The position numbers and the translations under genes are program-made. This document shows positions 52,749 to 62,232 of a stretch of DNA of 64,000 nt, one piece after another. Below the pieces are notes generated by a model. It did not search any database, had not been told where the DNA came from, and was given only the letters and a program-made list of their open reading frames with translations. How positions within the stretch are numbered: the stretch's first letter is position 1; the number at the start of each line of letters is the position of its first letter. Origin of the DNA: CAWKDC01 sp964383495 (GTDB taxonomy: Bacteria > Pseudomonadota > Gammaproteobacteria > JABCZS01); assembly GCA_964383495.1 (NCBI GenBank), contig CAYLHG010000002.1, forward strand, positions 62,001 through 126,000, given 5' to 3'.

Positions 52749-53576
52749 CTAATCCAAAATCGTCTTCCGTTCCCCGATTGTCACCCTCTCATGGCCCGAC
52801 AAATCCCGCACTGTTTTAATACCCACAAACCCCGCCTGCTGCAACATAACTCGCACCGCCTCTGCTTGGGTATTCCCATGCTCTAAACAAATCATTCCAT
52901 TTTTATTCAAATGAAGCATTGCTCCGTCAATTATCCGTCGCAACATCAATAATCCAGACTCCTCTGCTATCAACGCTAATTGCGGTTCGAAACGAATATC
53001 TCCTGATAAATAAGGATCCGTTGCCGCAATATAAGGAGGATTAGAAATGATTATATCAAATGAATCATGAATATTTGAAAACACATCGGACTGAACCACG
53101 CTCACATTTTTCAATTGATGACGATCAATATTACGCTGCGCAACATTTAATGCATCCATCGAAATATCTACAGCTACTACACCACAATCTGGTTTAAAAT
53201 ATGCTATTGAACAAGCAATCACTCCTGATCCTGTTCCAATATCTAAGACATTAGCATTCACTGGCAACAAAGATAATGCTGTTTCAATCAAACATTCTGT
53301 GTCCGGACGAGGAATTAATACATCAGGTGTTACTTCAAATAATAATCCCATGCATTCTTTTTCACCCACCAAATAAGCAACGGGAACGCCTTCTTTACGT
53401 CGAGATAATAATAACGCCCATTGTTGTTGTTCTGATGATGTTAATACACGTTCATCATGGCTATATAAAAAACTTCGCCCCACTTTTAATACATGCGCCA
53501 ACAATATTTGCGCATCTAATAAATCAAGATCGTTTGCTTGAAGCAAAGCAGACTTAACAGTAAGTTCACCGCTCAT
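52749..53576 (-). CDS. prmC: peptide chain release factor N5-glutamine methyltransferase PrmC
   Basis: A 275-residue methyltransferase that modifies the Gln of the GGQ motif in release factors. The SAM motif is VLDIGTGSGVIACSIAYFKP (111-130), and the substrate-binding NPPY is at 179-182. The N-terminal helical domain has the family RRKEGVPVAYLVGEKE and LIPRPDTECLIE segments. It overlaps prfA, its substrate gene, by 11 bases. Confidence 0.96.
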   Translation of the reverse strand: MSGELTVKSALLQANDLDLLDAQILLAHVLKVGRSFLYSHDERVLTSSEQQQWALLLSRRKEGVPVAYLVGEKECMGLLFEVTPDVLIPRPDTECLIETALSLLPVNANVLDIGTGSGVIACSIAYFKPDCGVVAVDISMDALNVAQRNIDRHQLKNVSVVQSDVFSNIHDSFDIIISNPPYIAATDPYLSGDIRFEPQLALIAEESGLLMLRRIIDGAMLHLNKNGMICLEHGNTQAEAVRVMLQQAGFVGIKTVRDLSGHERVTIGERKTILD

Positions 53577-54654
53577 CTTGCAATGCTGCCAATAAATCTG
53601 CTTGGTATTCTTGTACCAATGCGCTGAGCACAGGCTCTAAATGTCCTTCCATCACATCTTCTAATTGATACAATGTTAAATTGATACGATGATCTGTCAA
53701 ACGCCCTTGAGGGAAATTATACGTGCGAATACGTTCTGATCGATCACCCGTTCCCACCAAATTGCGCCGCGTATCTGCTTGCTCTTTTTCTTGTTTTTCA
53801 CGCTCAGCACGCAATAATCTTGCTTGCAACAATGCCATTGCTTTCGCACGGTTTTTATGTTGCGAGCGCTCATCTTGGCATTCCACCACAACACCCGTGG
53901 GAATATGTGTAATACGAATCGCAGAATCTGTTTTATTAACGTGCTGACCGCCTGCGCCTGATGCACGATAAGTATCAATTTTTAAGTCCGCAGGATTAAT
54001 ATCAACAGCACCAATTTCCTCTACTTCAGGTAAAATGGCTACGGTACAAGTGGAAGTGTGGATACGCCCCTGCGCTTCTGTTTCTGGTACGCGTTGCACA
54101 CGATGCGCGCCCGATTCAAATTTTAATTTTGCATAAACATTATCGCCCATGATTTTTGCAATCATTTCTTTAAACCCACCTTTCTCTGAGGCGTTTTGTG
54201 AAACTATTTCTACCTGCCAACCTTGCGTAGCTGCATACCGGCTATACATGCGAAACAAATCGCCTGCAAATATAGAAGCCTCATCACCCCCAGCACCTGC
54301 GCGAATTTCAACAAATATATTTCGACTATCGTCAGGATCTTGTGGCAACATCAATGTTTGTAATGTTTTTTCAAGCTCAGCAATTTTATCATTCAACGCT
54401 AACAATTCTTCTTGAGCCAATGCTTTTAATTCTGGATCACTTTCTTTAATCATAGATTGTGCCGTCATATGATCTGCATTGGCTTGCACCCATTCACGAT
54501 ACGCTTGGGAGACAGGTTCAATTTGCGCATATTCTTTCGAATATTCACGAAACTTATCAGGCTTGCCAATAACCCCTGCATCAGATAACAATCCTTGAAG
54601 TTCTTCAAAACGCTCAAGCACACGCTCAAGCTTACGCGCAATAGATGCATTCAT
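53566..54654 (-). CDS. prfA: peptide chain release factor 1
   Basis: A 362-residue class I release factor that reads UAA and UAG. The codon-recognition PxT motif is Pro190-Glu-Thr192 (PET, where E. coli has PAT) in RVPETEAQGRIHTSTCTV. The catalytic GGQ is at 235-237. A conserved DHRINLTLYQLEDVMEG follows near the C-terminus. The start overlaps the hemA stop by four bases. Confidence 0.97.
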   Translation of the reverse strand: MNASIARKLERVLERFEELQGLLSDAGVIGKPDKFREYSKEYAQIEPVSQAYREWVQANADHMTAQSMIKESDPELKALAQEELLALNDKIAELEKTLQTLMLPQDPDDSRNIFVEIRAGAGGDEASIFAGDLFRMYSRYAATQGWQVEIVSQNASEKGGFKEMIAKIMGDNVYAKLKFESGAHRVQRVPETEAQGRIHTSTCTVAILPEVEEIGAVDINPADLKIDTYRASGAGGQHVNKTDSAIRITHIPTGVVVECQDERSQHKNRAKAMALLQARLLRAEREKQEKEQADTRRNLVGTGDRSERIRTYNFPQGRLTDHRINLTLYQLEDVMEGHLEPVLSALVQEYQADLLAALQDER

Positions 54655-55877
54655 GCAGAATTTTTTTCCTTATCAGTTGATAATAAATTCCCTGACGCTG
54701 TATTTTTCAAATGCAACGTCGGCAAATGTAATAATTGATTGGTTAAAGTATTTGCCAATTGCTCTAATACTTGTGACACAGGTTGACCCAACGACAAAGC
54801 ACGCAATGCTTTTGACAATGCCGCATCTCGCAATTGCTCATGATGCTGACGATAGGCTCGCACATGCACAATATGTGGTTGTAGCGAATACCATTCTTGA
54901 TACACATCAACTTGTTTTTTAATAATGACTTCGGCCTCTTGTGCAGCAGCCTGCCGTGCTTCTAATCCTATTTTGACGACGTCTTTTAATGCATCCATAT
55001 CATACAAATAAATATCATCTAAATATTTTATTTCAGGCTCAATATCGCGCGGCACGGCTAAATCAATCATCACCATCGGTTTATGTCGACGCGATTTCAT
55101 CACGCGCTCCACACATCCTTTTCCAATAATAGGAATATCACTTGCTGTGGCACTCACCACCATATCAACATCATATAAACATTCGCGCAATTGCCCTAAT
55201 GCAATGGCTTGCGCGCCATATTCTTGCGCCAACGTTTGTGCTTTTGATAAAGTGCGATTAGCAAAAATCATGCGCGTCACACCTTCTGCTTGCAAATGTT
55301 TTGCCGTCAAAACAACCATTTCACCGGTCCCAATGAGTAAAACAGCTTTTTGAGCTAAATCAGCAAAAATATGTTTCGATAATTTAATCGCAGCAGATGC
55401 AACAGAAACAGATTGTGTTCCAATACCCGTTTTTGTGCGAATCATTTTCGCCGTTTTAAAAACCACTTGAAATAAACGTGATAATAATTTGCCAGTCGTA
55501 CGTGCCTCTTGTGCCGCTGCGTAAGCATATTTCATCTGCCCTAAAATTTGAGGCTCACCTAGCACCATGGAATCAATCCCTGCCGCTACTTCCATTAAAT
55601 GATAAATGGCATCACTGCCTTCATACTGATCAATCAAGGGAGCCCAAGTGGCCATGGGCAAGCCCATCCACGCTAAAAAATATTCGAATATTTTTGAATC
55701 TTTGTTAGTTTCACAAATAATTTCTAAGCGATTACAGGTAGAAAGCACCACCACCTCGGCGGCATAGGCTTTCAGAACATTTAAAGCCTCTACCAAGCGT
55801 GCAGAAGGCAAAGCCACTTGCTCCCGCAAACGCACAGGGACACGACTATGGTGAATGCCATATACAAAAAGCGCCAT
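54651..55877 (-). CDS. hemA: glutamyl-tRNA reductase HemA
   Basis: A 408-residue enzyme that reduces glutamyl-tRNA to glutamate-1-semialdehyde, the first step of tetrapyrrole synthesis. The catalytic Cys48 is in LSTCNRLEI; GEPQILGQMKYAYAAAQEAR is the signature. The NADPH domain has LLIGTGEMVVLTAKHLQAEG, and MIDLAVPRDIEPEIKYLDDI follows. It is first of the hemA-prfA-prmC operon and divergent from the TPR lipoprotein gene. Confidence 0.97.
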   Translation of the reverse strand: MALFVYGIHHSRVPVRLREQVALPSARLVEALNVLKAYAAEVVVLSTCNRLEIICETNKDSKIFEYFLAWMGLPMATWAPLIDQYEGSDAIYHLMEVAAGIDSMVLGEPQILGQMKYAYAAAQEARTTGKLLSRLFQVVFKTAKMIRTKTGIGTQSVSVASAAIKLSKHIFADLAQKAVLLIGTGEMVVLTAKHLQAEGVTRMIFANRTLSKAQTLAQEYGAQAIALGQLRECLYDVDMVVSATASDIPIIGKGCVERVMKSRRHKPMVMIDLAVPRDIEPEIKYLDDIYLYDMDALKDVVKIGLEARQAAAQEAEVIIKKQVDVYQEWYSLQPHIVHVRAYRQHHEQLRDAALSKALRALSLGQPVSQVLEQLANTLTNQLLHLPTLHLKNTASGNLLSTDKEKNSA

Positions 55878-56018
55878 AAAATATCACTTTTAAAATCAAT
55901 GTGTTAGAAAATTTGGTTGCAGCCTGCTGCTGCCCACGCTTATTTTACCCGATTTTTGCTCAAGATAACATCAAAACGACAGATAGATCAAATGAGACTG
56001 ACCACCAAGAGGCACACC

Positions 56019-57743
56019 ATGCGACACCTTCTTAAAATAAGCGCTATCCTCAGCCTTGCTGTTTCGCTCACTTATTTGACAGCCTGCTCAAAAAATGAAC
56101 AGCACCCTGACAATGACAATACTAACATTGGGGCGCTTGATATTGAAGCAGAACAAAGCCCTACTTACCATTTTTTAGCCGGCGAAGTGGCACTTGATCG
56201 CAATAATTACCAAGAAGCATTAGTGCATTATTTATGGTTAACCAAACACATGGATGATCCTGTTTTCGCAGCACGTGCAACCAGTATTGCCTTAGAAGTA
56301 CAAAACTACCAAGCTGCGGCAGAAACAGGCAAAGTTTGGGCAGAAAAAATGCCTCACGATTTACAAACACAAGCTATTGCTGCCAGCTTAATGTTGAAAG
56401 CAGGCTGCACATCTTGCGCACAACCTTATTTAAAAGCATTGCTTGTTCAATCCGATATGGAGACCATGCAATATTTAGCACAAGTTTATGGGGCACTTGA
56501 TGATCAAGATTCACAACAACGCTATGTAACATTACTTGATCAATTAGGTCATAATAACAAAGATGCACGCGCTTTATTCATGGAAGCAGATTTACAATAT
56601 AAATTAGGCGATAATATTGCTGCCAATAAAACCATCGATTCCATTCTCGCGGTTAAACCCAACTGGATGAGAGCACAAGCATTACGTATTCAAATGCTTT
56701 ATGAAAGTGGAAAAAAACAAGAAGCTTATTCATATTTAAACGGAATGCTTGAAAAAGACCCTCACAACCCTGCTTTAAAATGGCTTTATGCAAAAATGTC
56801 GGTAGAAATGGGTCAAATGGACAAGGGACTTGCGATATTAAAAACTATCACAAAAGATCCCTCTTATGGTAATGAAGCAACACTAGAACTCACAAAACAA
56901 TATATTCAATTAGGAAAATTTGCAGAAGCAAGAATTTATGCCGATGCTTATCAAACCAAAAATCCTGGCTCTGACGAAGGGTATTTCTTGCTAGGTTTTA
57001 TTGCGCAAGAAACCAATCAATTACCTGAAGCCATTGCAGCCTACGAAAAAGTAAAAGGCGGTTTATATTATTTAAATGCACGCGTCCAAATGGTATTATG
57101 CGAAACAAAGCAAGGAAAAATATCTGCAGCACTCGCAGAAACAGACCGTCTAGCAGAGCAATTTCCCGAAGAATCTGAGCGCATTGCTTTAGTGCGTGCA
57201 CAGGTTTTATTAGATAGTAATCAATATACGGAAGCATATGAAACACTCACCGATATTATTAACAGCGATGCTCATACCAATGTTGAACTTTATTATGTTC
57301 GTGGATTAGTCGCCATTGAAATCAACAATATCTCAGCTGCTGCCAAAGATTTTAAATATGTGTTATCTAAAAACCCGCAACACATACAAACACTCAATGC
57401 ATTCACACAATTACTGATTGATGAAGACAAGTTAGATGAAGCACAAGTGTACAATGACCAAGCCGCACGCGTTGCACCGAATAATCCGGATACATTAGAC
57501 AACACAGGTTGGCTGAAATTTAAGCGCGGGCAACTCGATGATGCTGTTCCTTATTTATTGAAAGCGTATAAAACAGCGAGCAGCCCCGCACACGCAGCAC
57601 ATTTAGGCGAGGTTTTATGGCAAAAAGGAAACGAAGCTGAAGCGGTAGCCGTATGGAACCATGGATTAGAGCAAGATCCTAATAACGCAGTGTTATTAAA
57701 TTACATGAAAACCCACTTGGTTCATCCCGCTGCAGCTAAGTAA
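56019..57743 (+). CDS. TPR-repeat lipoprotein
   Basis: A 574-residue exported lipoprotein made of tetratricopeptide repeats. The signal ends in the lipobox LTAC with Cys23. Repeats begin with TYHFLAGEVALDRNNYQEAL and run to the end, including YYLNARVQMVLCETKQGKIS and LDNTGWLKFKRGQLDDAVPY. Proteins of this type lie between hemA and lolB in Pseudomonas and relatives; they are probably outer-membrane scaffold proteins, with no settled function. The ATG at 56019 has AAGAGG 6 bases upstream; the frame extends to 55917 without a site. Confidence 0.9.
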   Translation: MRHLLKISAILSLAVSLTYLTACSKNEQHPDNDNTNIGALDIEAEQSPTYHFLAGEVALDRNNYQEALVHYLWLTKHMDDPVFAARATSIALEVQNYQAAAETGKVWAEKMPHDLQTQAIAASLMLKAGCTSCAQPYLKALLVQSDMETMQYLAQVYGALDDQDSQQRYVTLLDQLGHNNKDARALFMEADLQYKLGDNIAANKTIDSILAVKPNWMRAQALRIQMLYESGKKQEAYSYLNGMLEKDPHNPALKWLYAKMSVEMGQMDKGLAILKTITKDPSYGNEATLELTKQYIQLGKFAEARIYADAYQTKNPGSDEGYFLLGFIAQETNQLPEAIAAYEKVKGGLYYLNARVQMVLCETKQGKISAALAETDRLAEQFPEESERIALVRAQVLLDSNQYTEAYETLTDIINSDAHTNVELYYVRGLVAIEINNISAAAKDFKYVLSKNPQHIQTLNAFTQLLIDEDKLDEAQVYNDQAARVAPNNPDTLDNTGWLKFKRGQLDDAVPYLLKAYKTASSPAHAAHLGEVLWQKGNEAEAVAVWNHGLEQDPNNAVLLNYMKTHLVHPAAAK

Positions 57744-57744
57744 A

Positions 57745-58188
57745 TTATGATGAGGAGGATGATGATGAGGAGGAGCACGATCGTCTGCGCTGTTGAGCAT
57801 CATCATCTCCATTTACATTGTTATTAGAAGAAAGTAACGGCATAGAAGTAGAACTGCTGGGGAAATACCAATCATACAAAGTTTTACCAAACGCTACTAA
57901 AATAGCTATACCTATAGTTATTACAGCAATAACACCTAACTCGGGAGACAAATCTGCACCACTCTCTGATGATAGAGCTGAGGGTTGTTCTTCCCCACTA
58001 GAAGCTGCATCTAGTTCTCTCGGCTCGTTGTCTGCTTTATTCCCTAAACTCAATAAGGCTGCTATTGCGTTATCTACCCCGGCGACAACCGCTTTCCCCG
58101 AATCAGCTCCTAAACTAAGTAAGGGATTAAATAGGGGTGCCAGGGTATTACCCATGGGCGCCAAGATAGCATCTAAAAAACCTAACAT
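57745..58188 (-). CDS. small membrane protein with poly-Ser tail
   Basis: A 147-residue protein of unknown family. A Leu/Ala/Gly-rich amphipathic N-terminal half (MLGFLDAILAPMGNTLAPLF) precedes an acidic Ser/Glu loop with GEEQPSALSSESGADL. One clear TM helix follows (LGVIAVITIGIAILVAFGKT). The tail ends in RRRS, Cys and nine Ser encoded by a TCC/TCA triplet run. It shares the loop motif EQPSAL and general layout with the next upstream gene (58217-58600). It ends two bases from the convergent TPR gene. Confidence 0.6.
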   Translation of the reverse strand: MLGFLDAILAPMGNTLAPLFNPLLSLGADSGKAVVAGVDNAIAALLSLGNKADNEPRELDAASSGEEQPSALSSESGADLSPELGVIAVITIGIAILVAFGKTLYDWYFPSSSTSMPLLSSNNNVNGDDDAQQRRRSCSSSSSSSSS

Positions 58189-58216
58189 ATCTCTCCTCCT
58201 TTTCTACCATAAAAAA

Positions 58217-58600
58217 TTAATGACCCAATACTGGATTGCTGCTGGGCTCGTTATTGCTGTTATTACCCTCATCAGATAAACGTAACGTTGTTCTACTCGG
58301 CGCAAATGCTTGGTCGAATATACTCCATAATATTACAAAGAGCAGTCCCACCGCCAAAATAATCCCTACGATATCACCCCCTCCAAAGCCGTCAGAATCC
58401 TTCGACCCTAAAGCTGAAGGCTGCTCCCCATCGCTATACGCGCCAACGTTATTGGGATCTACGCTTTCATCTGAAGCGCCCTCGGACCCGAAATAGAACA
58501 CAACAGCGAGTATGCTAGACACACTGAGCAAAAATGCTACAGGAACTACGTAGGGGTGTTCCTTTTTGAGAAACCCTATATCTAATTCAGTAGCCGCCAT
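58217..58600 (-). CDS. small two-TM membrane protein
   Basis: A 127-residue protein of unknown family. Two TM helices (PVAFLLSVSSILAVVFYFG and VGIILAVGLLFVILWSIFD) are separated by an acidic Ser/Gly-rich loop containing DGEQPSALGSKDSDGFGGG. A polar Asn/Ser tail follows. The ATG at 58600 has GAGG 5 bases upstream. It lies 28 bases upstream of the gene at 57745, with which it shares the loop motif, so the two may be diverged duplicates in one operon. Both are inserted between the conserved TPR and lolB genes. Confidence 0.65.
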   Translation of the reverse strand: MAATELDIGFLKKEHPYVVPVAFLLSVSSILAVVFYFGSEGASDESVDPNNVGAYSDGEQPSALGSKDSDGFGGGDIVGIILAVGLLFVILWSIFDQAFAPSRTTLRLSDEGNNSNNEPSSNPVLGH

Positions 58601-58743
58601 AATTTCCTCGCATTTATAAAATAATAAGAACCTTAAGAGCCATCCTACCATACCTAGTTCCACAACTCAAATAATTTATACACCCTTCTTGAAAGCTATT
58701 ATGCTATCATTCTGTGACCTTTTAAACGGACTAAGGACCCCCT

Positions 58744-59376
58744 ATGCGCTTAAAATACATTACAACGCTCACCCTTACCCTTGCAGCCCTTTTGCTTGCC
58801 GGCTGCACCAGTACCCCTAAAGGGGCCGATATGTACCTTCCCGCCGTAGACCGAGAAAGGGCCTTTGACCGCAACCAAGACCGCCTCTCTAATCTGGAAT
58901 CCTGGCAATTTGATGGGCGTTTCTCTATTCGTCATGATAAGGAAGCAGATAGCGCCAATCTCTCTTGGCTACAAGAGGGAGAACAATACTTGCTGAAAAT
59001 ATCCGGCCCGCTTGACCAAGGCACTATTTTCATCCGTGGCGATAATAAAAGCGTTTCCTACAAAGATGCGAAAGGTACCACAGACACCGCTAAAACGCCT
59101 GAAGCGCTGCTGGCCAAACACACTCAGTATAAACAACTCCCCATTTCCAGTTTGCGTTACTGGGTGTTGGGCCGGCCGGATCCTCGCTACGCCTACGACC
59201 TCAATATTGCTCCCAGCGGAGATTTACGCCGCTTGATGCAACATGGGTGGGAAATCAGCTATAGTGCATTTGCGGCAGAAGATCCTTATCGTCTCCCAAG
59301 CAAAATCACATTGAAACACCCTGAGCTACAAATTGTGATCAGTATTCATCAGTGGAACCCAGCATTATCGGATTGA
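58744..59376 (+). CDS. lolB: outer-membrane lipoprotein LolB
   Basis: A 210-residue lipoprotein that receives lipoproteins from LolA and inserts them in the outer membrane. The signal ends in the lipobox LLLAGC with Cys21. The LolB core WQFDGRFSIRHDKEADSANL, then SWLQEGEQYLLKISGPLDQG, and YWVLGRPDP are family-like. It is followed by ispE with a 2-base gap, the standard lolB-ispE order. Confidence 0.93.
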   Translation: MRLKYITTLTLTLAALLLAGCTSTPKGADMYLPAVDRERAFDRNQDRLSNLESWQFDGRFSIRHDKEADSANLSWLQEGEQYLLKISGPLDQGTIFIRGDNKSVSYKDAKGTTDTAKTPEALLAKHTQYKQLPISSLRYWVLGRPDPRYAYDLNIAPSGDLRRLMQHGWEISYSAFAAEDPYRLPSKITLKHPELQIVISIHQWNPALSD

Positions 59377-59378
59377 AA

Positions 59379-60209
59379 ATGGCAAGCAGCCTCACATTAC
59401 AAAGCCCTGCAAAGCTGAATCTTTTTTTACATATTATTGGTCGCCGGCCGGATGGCTACCATTTACTGCAAACCGTATTTCAGCTGATTAATTATTGCGA
59501 TACGTTGCAGTTCCAACTTCGTGATGACAACCAAATCGTATTGACAGGGGATACACCGGACATTCCACCCGAAAACAATTTAATCATGAAAGCAGCGTTA
59601 CAACTGAGAGAAGAGCGTCACGATTTACCTGGCGTCGATATCCGCTTTGAAAAACGCATTCCCATGGGGGCTGGGCTGGGCGGCGGCAGTTCTAACGCTG
59701 CTACCACCCTATTAGCACTTAATAAGCTATGGGCATTGAACAAAGCACAGGCAGAATTGATATCCATTGGGTTGAAACTCGGCGCAGACGTGCCTCTATT
59801 TGTGATGGGACATTCTGCATTTGCTGAAGGCATTGGTGAAATACTCACACCCATCGAACTACCCACCCAATGGTATGCCGTTATCAAACCACCCGTTCAT
59901 GCAGACACGCGCGCGTTATATCAAGATCCCCGATTGACAAGAAACACAAAACCGCTGACAATAGCGGAGTATTGTGCAGGCGTTGCTACGCACAACGATT
60001 TTTTAGCAGTGTTGCTGGCCCAATATCCAATATTGCATGAAACGTATGACATGTTGAAACAATTTGGAGAGCCAAAATTAACAGGTAGTGGATCTGCCTT
60101 TTTTCTCGCGTGCGAAACGCGAGAAAAAGCTGAAAAATGCATTGGACAAATGAATTCACAAGTGGTAGCATTTGTCGCGCAGGGGGTCGAACGATCACCT
60201 GGTTTATAA
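59379..60209 (+). CDS. ispE: 4-diphosphocytidyl-2-C-methyl-D-erythritol kinase IspE
   Basis: A 276-residue GHMP-family kinase of the MEP isoprenoid pathway. The substrate motif SPAKLNLFLHIIGRRPDGYH is at the N-terminus. The ATP-binding loop PMGAGLGGGSSNAATTLLAL and the KLTGSGSAFFLAC motif are clear. The ATG at 59379 begins just after the lolB stop; a GTG at 59352 inside lolB is less likely. Confidence 0.96.
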   Translation: MASSLTLQSPAKLNLFLHIIGRRPDGYHLLQTVFQLINYCDTLQFQLRDDNQIVLTGDTPDIPPENNLIMKAALQLREERHDLPGVDIRFEKRIPMGAGLGGGSSNAATTLLALNKLWALNKAQAELISIGLKLGADVPLFVMGHSAFAEGIGEILTPIELPTQWYAVIKPPVHADTRALYQDPRLTRNTKPLTIAEYCAGVATHNDFLAVLLAQYPILHETYDMLKQFGEPKLTGSGSAFFLACETREKAEKCIGQMNSQVVAFVAQGVERSPGL

Positions 60210-60212
60210 ATT

Positions 60213-60287
60213 TGGGGTGTCGCCAAGCGGTAAGGCACGGGGTTTTGATCCCCGCATACCTAGGTTCGAATCCTAGCACCCCAGCCA
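60213..60287 (+). tRNA. tRNA-Gln (UUG)
   Basis: A 75-base cloverleaf with encoded CCA. The acceptor stem is TGGGGTG/CACCCCA and the anticodon loop TTTTGAT (anticodon TTG) is closed by CGGGG/CCCCG. The T-arm TAGGTTCGAATCCTA is standard. It lies between ispE and prs, its usual place in gammaproteobacteria. Confidence 0.97.
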
Positions 60288-60318
60288 AATTTCCATTTAG
60301 CGTAATCGAGGGTGGCCA

Positions 60319-61278
60319 GTGTCTCATCCAAACAATCTTACTATTTTCACTGGCAATGCCAATCCTGTCTTGGCACGCGGCATTGCGCAGCATCTGAAAG
60401 TTCCTCTAGGGAAAGCAACGGTAGGCCGTTTTAGCGACGGCGAAACTCAGGTTGAAATTTTAGAAAACGTCAGAGGGCTTGACGTATTTATCATTCAGCC
60501 TACCAATGCACCTGCAAACGAGCACTTGATGGAATTAGTCATCATGGCGGATGCTTTGCGACGCGCTTCTGCGCACAGTATTACAGCCGTTATCCCGTAT
60601 TTTGGCTATGCAAGACAAGACCGTCGTGTACGTTCCAGCCGAGTTCCTATTACTGCGAAAGTAGTGGCAGATATGCTTGCTGCTGTAGGTATTTGTCGTG
60701 TGGTAACGGTTGATTTGCATGCTGAGCAAGTGCAAGGCTTTTTTGATATGCCGGTAGATAACGTATACGCTTCACCGGTTTTATTAGCTGATTTACACAA
60801 TCACAGCAAAAAAGAAGAACTGGTGGTAGTCTCTCCTGACGTAGGAGGCGTAGTGCGCGCCCGAGCAATTGCGAAACGGCTTAACGACGCAGACTTGGCT
60901 ATTATCGACAAACGGCGGCCGAGGCCTAATGAAAGCGAGGTCATGAATATAATTGGTGACGTGACTGGAAAATCCTGTATAATCGTCGACGACATTGTAG
61001 ATACCGCTGGTACCCTTTGTACTGCTGCCACTGTATTAAAAGAGCGAGGAGCGAAAGGGGTTGCTGCCTATTGCACCCACGCGGTGTTATCGGGCAAGGC
61101 AATGGCTACCCTCAGTGCTTCTGCGCTGGATGAGTTGGTCGTCACGGACACTATCTTGTTGAAAAATGAGGCTTTAAGCTGCCCTAAGATACGTCAAATC
61201 AGCCTTGTTGGGCTTTTGTCTGAAGCTATTCGACGGATTCATGGGGCCGAGTCTTTAAGCAGTATGTTTCCAGAGTAA
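60319..61278 (+). CDS. prs: ribose-phosphate pyrophosphokinase Prs
   Basis: A 319-residue enzyme that makes PRPP from ribose-5-phosphate and ATP for nucleotide, histidine and tryptophan synthesis. The start GTG at 60319 follows GAGGGTGG. Conserved blocks: GKATVGRFSDGETQVEILEN, YFGYARQDRRVRSSRVPITA and the PRPP-binding loop CIIVDDIVDTAGTLC. Length matches the family (315 in E. coli). Confidence 0.97.
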   Translation: MSHPNNLTIFTGNANPVLARGIAQHLKVPLGKATVGRFSDGETQVEILENVRGLDVFIIQPTNAPANEHLMELVIMADALRRASAHSITAVIPYFGYARQDRRVRSSRVPITAKVVADMLAAVGICRVVTVDLHAEQVQGFFDMPVDNVYASPVLLADLHNHSKKEELVVVSPDVGGVVRARAIAKRLNDADLAIIDKRRPRPNESEVMNIIGDVTGKSCIIVDDIVDTAGTLCTAATVLKERGAKGVAAYCTHAVLSGKAMATLSASALDELVVTDTILLKNEALSCPKIRQISLVGLLSEAIRRIHGAESLSSMFPE

Positions 61279-61304
61279 GGGGTTTTCCCCTGAAATAACC
61301 GCCC

Positions 61305-61328
61305 TGTAGGGACGCATAATATGCGCTC
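61305..61328. repeat. TGTAGGG-type palindromic intergenic element, copy 2
   Basis: TGTAGGGACGCATAATATGC followed by GCTC lies in the prs-rplY gap and aligns with the element at 31913-31937 (differences at a few bases). The core GCATAATATGC is palindromic. Just upstream, AGGGG-TTTT-CCCCT (61278-61291) follows the prs stop, so the whole gap is structured. Confidence 0.5.
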
Positions 61329-61401
61329 GCCGGGGCAGCGCCGTAGGCGCGGGGATTTTCCTTGGTCGCGAGGGAAATCTTAAACAAACCAGGAGTAACA
61401 C

Positions 61402-62124
61402 ATGAATCACATATACGAAATCGAAGCGCAAGCACGCTTAGACGCTGGGAGGGGTGCGAGCCGCCGCCTACGTCACGCAAACAAGGTACCTGCCATTGTA
61501 TACGGCGCAGGTAAAGCAGCTGCGTCATTAACGCTAGAACACAAAGAAGTGATCAAGCATTTATCACATGAAGCTTTCTATTCACATATTTTGACGTTGA
61601 AAATAGACGGCAAAAAAGAAGACGTCGTATTAAAAGATGTACAACGTCACCCTGTAAAAGCACGTATTCTTCATATGGATTTTTTACGTGTTAAAGCAGA
61701 CGAACCTATTACATTGCATGTTCCTTTGCACTTCATCGGCGAAGCAGATTCTCCTGCTGCGAAAAAAGACGGTAAATTCACACACATGATGACAAACGTA
61801 GAAGTAAAATGCTTGCCACGTAATTTGCCTGAATATATTGAGGTTGATGTTTCTAAATTAGATGTTGATGAGTCAATCCATTTATCTCAATTAACATTAC
61901 CGAAAGGCGTCACCCTTCCTGAGTTAGATTTAGGTGAAACGCACGATCGCGCTGTGGTTGCAGCGGAAATCATTCAAGAAGCAGCTGAAGATCTTCAAGC
62001 TGATGAAGCAGAAGAAGCATTGAAGCAAGCTGAGCACGATGCATTCTTGAAAGAACATCCTGAAGCTGATGAAGCAGAAGGCGAAGCAGCTAAACCTGCT
62101 GAAGGCGATGCTCCTAAGGAATAG
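61402..62124 (+). CDS. rplY: 50S ribosomal protein L25 (CTC/TL5 form)
   Basis: A 240-residue 5S-rRNA-binding protein of the long CTC type. The L25 domain begins with RLDAGRGASRRLRHANKVPA and continues to HPVKARILHMDFLRV. A beta-rich TL5 C-terminal domain follows, with the LPRNLPEYIEVDVSKLDVDE segment. The final 45 residues are Ala/Glu-rich and acidic. E. coli L25 is only 94 residues, but the long form is common in other gammaproteobacteria. AGGAG lies 7 bases upstream. Confidence 0.95.
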   Translation: MNHIYEIEAQARLDAGRGASRRLRHANKVPAIVYGAGKAAASLTLEHKEVIKHLSHEAFYSHILTLKIDGKKEDVVLKDVQRHPVKARILHMDFLRVKADEPITLHVPLHFIGEADSPAAKKDGKFTHMMTNVEVKCLPRNLPEYIEVDVSKLDVDESIHLSQLTLPKGVTLPELDLGETHDRAVVAAEIIQEAAEDLQADEAEEALKQAEHDAFLKEHPEADEAEGEAAKPAEGDAPKE

Positions 62125-62155
62125 TTAAAAAGAAGCCGCCCCATTCAAAGGGGCA

Positions 62156-62194
62156 GCATATTGCGGGCTTTGCCCGCAATATGCGGGGGTTTTT
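62156..62194 (+). terminator. strong intrinsic terminator after rplY
   Basis: A perfect 13-base stem (GCATATTGCGGGC with GCCCGCAATATGC) and a TTT loop is followed by GGGGG and TTTTT. A smaller hairpin GCCCC...GGGGC precedes it at 62137-62154. It separates rplY from pth. Confidence 0.75.
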
Positions 62195-62232
62195 AAGGTT
62201 GTCGCCTCCGTCACATGAGTGAGCACGTAACC

